Assembly: GCF_019175285.1 (NCBI RefSeq)
Contig: NC_056527.1
Span: 111,610,389 to 111,674,388 of the forward strand
Length of the DNA: 64,000 nucleotides
Direction: 5' to 3'
Source: Sceloporus undulatus
Lineage: Eukaryota > Chordata > Lepidosauria > Squamata > Phrynosomatidae
The stretch's first letter is position 1, and every line of letters starts with the position of its first letter. A program made the translations under genes and the position numbers. Below, in pieces: positions 58,284-64,000 of this stretch. A model generated the notes under the pieces. That model was not told where the DNA came from and ran no database searches. It saw nothing but the letters and a program-made list of their open reading frames with translations.

Positions 58284-59899
58284 GTAGAGATAATTTTGGG
58301 TTGACACTTTCAGTTACCTAGTCTGTACCTGTGGCGGGGGAGTGTTGGAAAAGAGATGTACACTGGGCCTGTGAGATTTCTAGTCAATGCATGGGCTAAA
58401 GCACGTGGTTCATATATGCACCTACCAAAAACACCTATTGGAAAGCACATAGTTTAAATTACCTTCCATGCTGCACTGAGTGCTAAGGTTTAATATCTTT
58501 CCTCCATAATTTTTAGGACCAATCAGGAGGAAAATAAAAATCTTGGACATCTCTATCTTTATTTTTTATCATATTTCCACAGATACATACTTTATTCAAT
58601 ACTTCATAAAAACAGGATTTTTGGTTGACTGGTTAAGGATGATCCATGCGTGAATAAAATATCGTGCTCGAATAAATTGGTGAGAAGAAAAAAAAATCAA
58701 AAATCAGATTATAGATGAGACATTATTATGAATACTGAAAATGCAGGATGTTTGGGTTCAGGAGAAATAATTCAACCCATTTCTCACCTAATTTGAGACT
58801 TTATTACACAGGGCTTGAAAAATGGAATTAGAGCAGGATAGTAGGATATGTGTTTGCCCCTTATCACATGACACTGTCTCCCTTCAGTTGCTGGTCTGTA
58901 GTCCTTCTATTTCTGGAGCACTCCTTTTCATTGATGGGCAAAACCCATCGATGACTCCCAAAGACACTGCTTTTCCTCTGTTGACGCTTCTGTAATAAAT
59001 TCCTCCAGATGCTTTTCCAATATGCAAACAGTCATCTGATATGAATGGGCATGATTTTGCTCCTCCTTTCTTCCTTCCTCCTTACTATAACCAAGTACAG
59101 TGGTACCTCGGGATACGAAATACCCAGGTTACGAAATTTCCGGGATACGAAAAAATCCCATTGGAAATCATTGTTCCGGGTTACGAATGTTTTTTCGGGT
59201 TACGAAAAAAATTTTTGGTGCTTTTCGGCGCTTTTTCGCACGAAACGCGGCTTTTCCCCATTAGCGCCTATGGCAATTCGGCTTACGAAGGCTTTTCGGG
59301 TTACGAAAGCGGCCGCGGAACGAATTAATTTCGTAACCCGAGGGAGCAGTGTAGAGTATAATGTTTCTCTCTTTTCCTCCTGCCCTTGCTTCCTTCCTTC
59401 CTTCCTTCCTTCCTTCCTTCCTTCCTTCCTTCCTTCCTTTTATAGATTGCCATGATAATACCAATATTCTAAATATCAATAAATAAAAATTTGTATAGTC
59501 TGAAAGGCATGCTGAGAAGGGCACAGGGCAGAGAACCAGGGTTATGAAGGCCAGTGTGTGGAAGAAAGAGGCCAGGACCATGGTAATTTGGAAGAACTGG
59601 GTGATATTAAAGATCCCCAATCTCATCTTTTTTCATTTCCTAGAATTATGAGATTGTGGTGCCTAAGGGCCTGGTGTAATAAGGTCCTTGGCCTCCCACC
59701 ATATTGTCTACAACTTCCATTGGCACTATATAGCTTCTTATTACACTTCTACCACAATTTAATTGCACTAATCAGACAATGAATGCCACTTTCAGTTGGT
59801 TCTGATGATCTCTGCCACAAACTTCAATATTAAAGAAGTACAGCTGTGGCAATCTAGTCTATTCCCCCCTTCAATTTCTTTCTTGATGTTTTTCACCAG
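58284..59899 (+). other. V2R gene G intron 4
   Basis: Homologous to intron 4 of B and F throughout, with a TTCC run at 59390-59438 and one extra MITE at 59098-59351. Confidence 0.9.
59098..59351. mobile_element. Tigger-like MITE copy 2 (254 bp)
   Basis: Same family and same length as 56691-56944. Left end CAGTGGTACCTCGGGATACG; the right end is slightly altered (GGGAGCAGTG). TA lies at 59096-59097 and 59352-59353. Empty sites in B (near 17680) and F (near 53470) read ccaagtagg without it. Confidence 0.9.
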
Positions 59900-60026
59900 A
59901 CAACTCCTCGTGCCACATGTGTTGACAGTTGTAGCCCTGGCTGCAGCAAGATTGTCCAGCCAATGGAGCAAATTTGTTGCTATGGATGTGCTCAGTGCCC
60001 TGAAGGGAGGATTTCACTCTATGCTG
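59900..60026 (+). CDS. V2R gene G exon 5 (cysteine-rich domain)
   Basis: 127 bp, open, phase 0 to 1, acceptor caccag and donor gtgagt. It encodes TTPRATCVDSCSPGCSKIV, QICCYGC and CPEGRISLYA; the terminal g joins at in exon 6 to give Asp. It retains every cysteine lost in the gene B copy and has an additional one in SPGCSK compared with SPGFTR in A. Confidence 0.96.
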
Positions 60027-60324
60027 GTGAGTACAAAAATAGAGTTATTTGGAATGAGGGATCCAGATTGTTTTATGGTGGGCTTACTGAATTTGAATCC
60101 TTAAATCAGGGGTAGGCAACCTTTTTGAGCCGGGGGCCGGGTTTCTGTCCCTCAGACAACTGGGGGGCCGAAGCCGGGGGGTGGAGCTTCCACTTTCCAG
60201 GGGCGGGGCCAGTGGTGGAGGCCTCGCCCTCTTTCCGGGCCCCAGGCCCCATCAGGGGCCCGCAAAAAAGCCAACGGCGGGCACCAGCGCTAGAGGCCTG
60301 GCCCTCTTTGCCAGACCTGCCACC

Positions 60325-61425
60325 CCCCATCTCACATTTATTCTCTTTTCTTCCTCCCTTTTCCTTCTTCCATCTCCTTTTTTCATTCTCCCACTTCCTT
60401 CCTTCACTCCCACTCTTCTTCCTTCCATCCGTCTCTCTCTTCCTCCCTTTTCCTTATTCTTCCCTTTCTGTTTCCCTTTCACCTTCTTACTACCCTTCCA
60501 TGCCTTTCTTCCTCTATTTCCTTTAGTCCCCTCTCTCACTCTCCCTTTTACTCTTTCTTTCTTTCCTTCCAATCCTCTCTTTCTTCCTCCCTTTCCTTTA
60601 TTTCCCCTTTCTTCCTTCCTTCCATTCCACCTCTTCCTTTATTTCCCTTTCCCTTTCTCTTCCCCTTTCCTTCTTCCTTCCCTCCCTCCTGTTTTCCTAG
60701 CTCCCTTCCCTTCTCCCCATCTCTCCCTCCACACCTCTTTCCTTCCTTCCTTTTTCCCTTCCTGCTGGAGGCAGAGATCCATCCCTTCTTCCTTCCCATC
60801 TCCCCTTCTCTTTCTCCATCCTTCCTTCCCTATGTCTCCCTTCACATGCCCCTTTCCCTCATGTCTGTCTTCCTCCCTCCCTCCCCCATCTCTCCCTCCA
60901 CACATCTTTCAATCCCTCTCACCTTCATTTACCCCTTCCTTTCTTCTTTCTTCCTGGCTCTCTTCTCTTCATCTCTACCTCCACATAGCTCTTTCTTTCT
61001 TTCTTTCTGTCTTTCTTTCTTTCTTTCCATCCCTTCCACTCTCTCTCATTCCTTTCATCTCTTTCCTTCTTTCCACCCATCTCTCTCTTCCTTTTCCTTC
61101 CCCCTCCCTTTCTCATTCTCCCCTTTCCCTTTCTCTCCCTCCCTCCACCTCTCTTCCTTACTTTCTTCCCTTTCATCTGTCTCTCTCTTCCTTTTCCTCC
61201 CACCCTTCCTTTCTCATTCTCATTCTTCCTTCTCCCCATCTCTCCCTCCACACCTCTTTCTTACCCTCCTTTACACTCTCCTTCCTTCCTTCCATCTCTT
61301 CTTCTTTCCCTATCTTTATCCCTTTCTTTCTCTCCCTTCCACTCTCTCTCCTTCCTTCCTTCCTTCCTTCCTTCCTTCCTTCCTTCCTTCCTTCCAATCC
61401 TCCCTTCCCTCACCTGCTGGTGGCA
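60325..61425 (+). repeat. 1.1-kb polypyrimidine (C/T) tract inside the hAT element
   Basis: Almost every base is C or T, as interspersed CTTCC, CCCTTT and TCTC units without strict periodicity, ending in a clean TTCC run (about 61351-61395). It produces long Pro/Ser/Phe/Leu-rich frames on + and Lys/Glu/Arg/Gly frames on - that are not genes. Confidence 0.92.
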
Positions 61426-61430
61426 GAGGT

Positions 61431-61920
61431 CCAGGAAGGAGGAGGCCGGCGGCCTCTCAAAAGCCCTGCCCGCTCATGCGTGAGACTTTTGGCCTCTCCC
61501 ATGAGCGAGCGGCGCCTTCGGCCTCTCGTGTGAGATGCCGCTTGCGCGACAGGGAGGAGGCCAGCAACCCCCAAAAGGCCCCGCCCGTTCACGCGAGAGA
61601 TTTTGGCCTCTCGCACGAGCAAGCGGCGCCTTTGGCTTCTCGTGGGAGCAGTGGCTCAAGCGAGAGGGAGGAGGCCGGCGGCCCCCCAAAGGCCCCGTCC
61701 GCTCGCGTGAGAGACTTTTGGCTTCTCGTGCGAGCGAGCGGCGCCTTTGGCCTCTCACGCGAGCAGCGGCTCGTGCGAGAGGGAGGAGGCCGGCAGCCCC
61801 CTCCAAAGGCCCCGCCCGCTCATGTGAGAGACTTTTGGCCTCTCGTGTGAGCAAGCGGCGCCTTTGGCTTCTCAAGCGAGCAGTGGCTCGCACGAGAGGG
61901 AGGAGGCCGGCGGCCCCCCC
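61431..61920 (+). repeat. CpG-rich tandem array, unit about 114-117 bp
   Basis: The junction GGAGG/CC recurs at 61446, 61561, 61675, 61790 and 61907, giving units of 115, 114, 115 and 117 bp. Each unit has GGCCCCGCCCGCTC-like and TGAGAGACTTTTGGC blocks and a short palindromic CTCGTGCGAG-type core. Copies differ by a few substitutions, many at CpG. Confidence 0.93.
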
Positions 61921-62231
61921 AAAGGGCCTGGTGCTGCCGCCGATTGCCGCCGTGGCGGCAGCACCAGGCGCGGGCCGGTTCCCCAGCCTTGGTGGGCCGC
62001 ATGCGGGCTGCGGGCCGGGGGTTGCCGACCCCTGCCTTAAATAGACCAAGACATTAAGCATGAAAAATCTTCTCATTGATTATGATCTAGAATGGACATG
62101 TGAAATATTTCATACATCCGTTTTGCTAATATGATGAAGAAACCTCACTGAATACTCTTCAGTGGGCAATATCAAATATTTGTTACATAACACAAGTGAC
62201 TGTGATGCCTGTTAAATCTAGAAGTTATGTA

Positions 62232-62993
62232 GGCCCCATTCCCACTGGCCCATTTACCCTGGATGGAACTGGGCAGATCCGGGTCCCCCCCTCCCCGAAT
62301 CTCTCCGGAAGCAAATGCCCACTATAATTTTCCTCAATCAGGGTAATTTAACCCTGAATGCCATTGCAGCTCTTTGCTGAGTGTTCACATTTGCGATACC
62401 GGTTTAAAATGAAGGCTCCTTTGCTGTCAATCAAATTCACGTTCGCATTCGTTAAAGGTGACGTTTCCTACAGCAATTGGCCAAGCGGATGGGTGCTTTC
62501 CCTCTTCTTTAAAAAAAAACTAGTGGCAGAGTGCACAAAATCTGTCAAATTAAAAAACTTCCAGGTGTGTGTATGTGTTGTGTGTATTTGGGTCATTACA
62601 CATTATGACAACCCTAAAATGACCCCACCCTGGAGTTTTCTTCGCAAGATTGGTTTCAAGGAGATTTGCCCTTCCCATGAGGCTGAAGAGTGTGACTCCC
62701 CCAAAGTCATGGGTCTCTGCAGCCTTCTAGTCTCCTGCCTCCCCTTGCATCACCCCATGCATCCTCTTCTCATCAGAACAACAACAACAACAACAACAAT
62801 AATAATTCCTCATCCCAGAATGCCATGTCTGCATCTTCTTGCTTCACTGTCCCTCTGATTGCCACCCAAAATGCAATCTATCCTTCCTTCCTCTTTGGAT
62901 CTGCCTCCGTTTTCAACGTCAATCTATCCTCATCTTAGAATGCCATTGCTGCATCCTCCCTCTTTGTGACCCCGGAATGCCTCATACACATAC

Positions 62994-63038
<45 letters not shown>

Positions 63039-63850
63039 TCCTTGGAATGCCATCTCTGCACCCTTTGCTTTCCCTGCCACCCCAGAATTCCTTACAGACA
63101 CATACATATATGTAGCAATAGGATTCTGTATCATTTTGCCAAATTGAAAGAGAAACATTTGTAACATTTGCATTGTAGCATTCGCATATAATTTTTTTTT
63201 TTAAAAAAAGCCTCTTGCAAAGTGAGGAGCCGGGAGATGAAAGAGAAATGTAGCACAAGCAGACACATTATATCTGTATATGCATCTACCTGTAGAAAAA
63301 GCATGCGCATAGTCTGTCAAAATAAAAATTACCCCCCAAAAAAGCTGCCAGTGAGAGCGAAGGGATGTTCCATTTTCTGCTCTTCCTCTGACTTAATTCC
63401 CTCCCCTGAACTCAACCCTTCATTCTGATCCTTTTTCCTCCTCCTGCTTCTTCACCCGATGCTGCCCTTGACACCCTTCCTCAGCTCCTTCCTCCTCCTC
63501 CTCCTTCACCTGATGCTGCCCTTGGGACCCTTTCTCCTGCTCCCTCCTCCTCCTCCTCCTACATCACCCCAATGAAGGGGAGGCATGTTCTGCCCTCTGC
63601 CCTCTCTCTGTCCTAAATCCCTCCCCTGAACCTGACCTGATCATGACCGGGGCCAAGTTCATATTCTCTGAACCCGGTTTTTCTCAAAAGATACAGCTTT
63701 TACTCGGCTTTCAAAAGAATCGCGCCAAGGGGCATTTACCTCTGAACGGGTGTCAAACCATCATTTTTGCTTGTGGAAGAGTTGGGGCCAAGATGAACCC
63801 ATGCTTAATCCGGGTTCTGAACCAGAGTAAAAGGTAGTCTAAATGGGCCC
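62232..63850 (+). mobile_element. TIR element family X, copy 3 (1.62 kb) in gene G intron 5
   Basis: Ends GGCCCCATTCCCACTGGCC and (reversed) GGGCCCATTTAGACTACC. The flanks are gta on the left and ata on the right, where gene A reads ttacatagtag without an insert, suggesting a 3-bp duplication. It contains AAC (about 62780) and ATC (62997-63037) microsatellites and CCT-rich DNA near 63440-63560. No transposase is visible. Confidence 0.8.
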
Positions 63851-63889
63851 ATAGTAGAAGCACTGAGAAATTACATTGTTGAATTTCAG

Positions 63890-64000
63890 ATGCAGATCAA
63901 TGTGAGAAATGCCCAGAAGAGGAGTATCCGAACAAAAACCAGACTCAGTGTATTCCCAAAACTGTGACCTACCTATCATACAGTGAACCCTTGGGAGCAA
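63890..64000 (+). CDS. V2R gene G exon 6, 5' part (cut by window end)
   Basis: After a tttcag acceptor the frame gives [14 protein letters not shown], then [20 protein letters not shown], in phase with exon 5. It is open to the last base. The 7TM domain continues beyond the window. Confidence 0.95.

Larger units (their letters stand above)
60107..62034. mobile_element. hAT-type non-autonomous element (1.93 kb) in gene G intron 5
   Basis: Ends CAGGGGTAGGCAACC and GGTTGCCGACCCCTG are inverted repeats. The 8-bp duplication ccttaaat flanks it at 60099-60106 and 62035-62042. Genes B and E have the uninterrupted site. The interior is a GC-rich end, a 1.1-kb polypyrimidine tract and a CpG-rich tandem array; no transposase motif is visible. 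The 8-bp duplication and CAGGGG-type ends are typical of hAT. Confidence 0.9.
54239..64000 (+). other. V2R gene G, partial gene model (exons 3-6)
   Basis: Exons at 54239-55087, 58056-58283, 59900-60026 and 63890 to the window end are collinear on the plus strand with matching phases. Intron 5 is 3.9 kb instead of the 0.3 kb in A and B because of a hAT element and TIR element X. Exons 4, 5 and the visible part of 6 are open. Exon 3 holds a compensated frameshift pair with an intervening stop, so function depends on whether that is real. Confidence 0.9.

Noticed and set aside
60181-61533. A 450-residue open frame on + (and several Lys/Glu-rich frames on -)
   Set aside because: It lies wholly in the polypyrimidine tract and tandem array of the hAT element; composition is low complexity and no domain is recognisable.
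61535-62076. Overlapping frames of 169 and 200 residues with repeated motifs
   Set aside because: The repeats reflect the 115-bp CpG tandem unit; frames occur on both strands and change at unit borders.

Overview
This window is vertebrate, most likely squamate reptile (lizard or snake), nuclear DNA from a vomeronasal type-2 receptor (V2R, class C GPCR) cluster. The recognisable host coding sequence consists of V2R exons with the canonical six-exon structure: exon 1 signal peptide, exons 2-4 Venus-flytrap ligand domain, exon 5 cysteine-rich, exon 6 seven-transmembrane. The surrounding repeats fit a squamate: CR1, L2, L1-like and BovB/RTE LINEs, short elements with AAT/ATT tails, TA-flanked Tigger-like MITEs, hAT, a Ty3/Gypsy remnant and many microsatellites.

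Layout. Gene A (+, exons 5-6, 937-2263) is intact as far as visible. Gene B (+, six exons, 7672-19512) is intact in exons 1-4 but frameshifted in exons 5-6. Gene C (-, exons 2 and 1 only, 23093-24124) is a degraded copy of the 5' end of B. Gene D (-, six exons, 29288-38505) has open exons 3 and 4, while exons 1, 2, 5 and 6 are frameshifted. Gene E (-, exon 6 and a sliver of exon 5, 48837-51753) is degraded. An orphan exon 4 called F (+, 52344-52571) sits on its own small contig. Gene G (+, exons 3-6, 54239-64000) runs off the right edge; exons 4, 5 and the visible part of exon 6 are open, and exon 3 carries a frameshift pair.

Architecture. Positions 1 to about 10640 and about 21890 to 31480 are the two arms of a very large inverted repeat, so A-B on + is mirrored by D-C on -. 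The unduplicated centre holds exons 3-6 of B. Arm 2 is uniformly about 4-5% shorter than arm 1 through scattered small deletions, in coding and non-coding DNA alike. This looks more like unpolished long-read consensus than selective decay. Genes E and G form a second inverted pair that shares a 1.6-kb terminal-inverted-repeat element in intron 5. The scaffold has six N gaps (four of 25, two of 100), and the 100-N gap at 36268 is flanked by an exact 144-bp repeat.

The paralogous copies serve as empty and filled insertion sites for each other. They fix the ends and target-site duplications of several mobile elements and give a relative order of duplications and insertions. I found no CRISPR array, no confident tRNA or rRNA gene, and no non-V2R host gene. 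The most unusual structures are the giant inverted repeat, a 1.9-kb hAT element carrying 1.1 kb of polypyrimidine plus a CpG-rich 115-bp tandem array, and several long-TIR palindromic MITEs.
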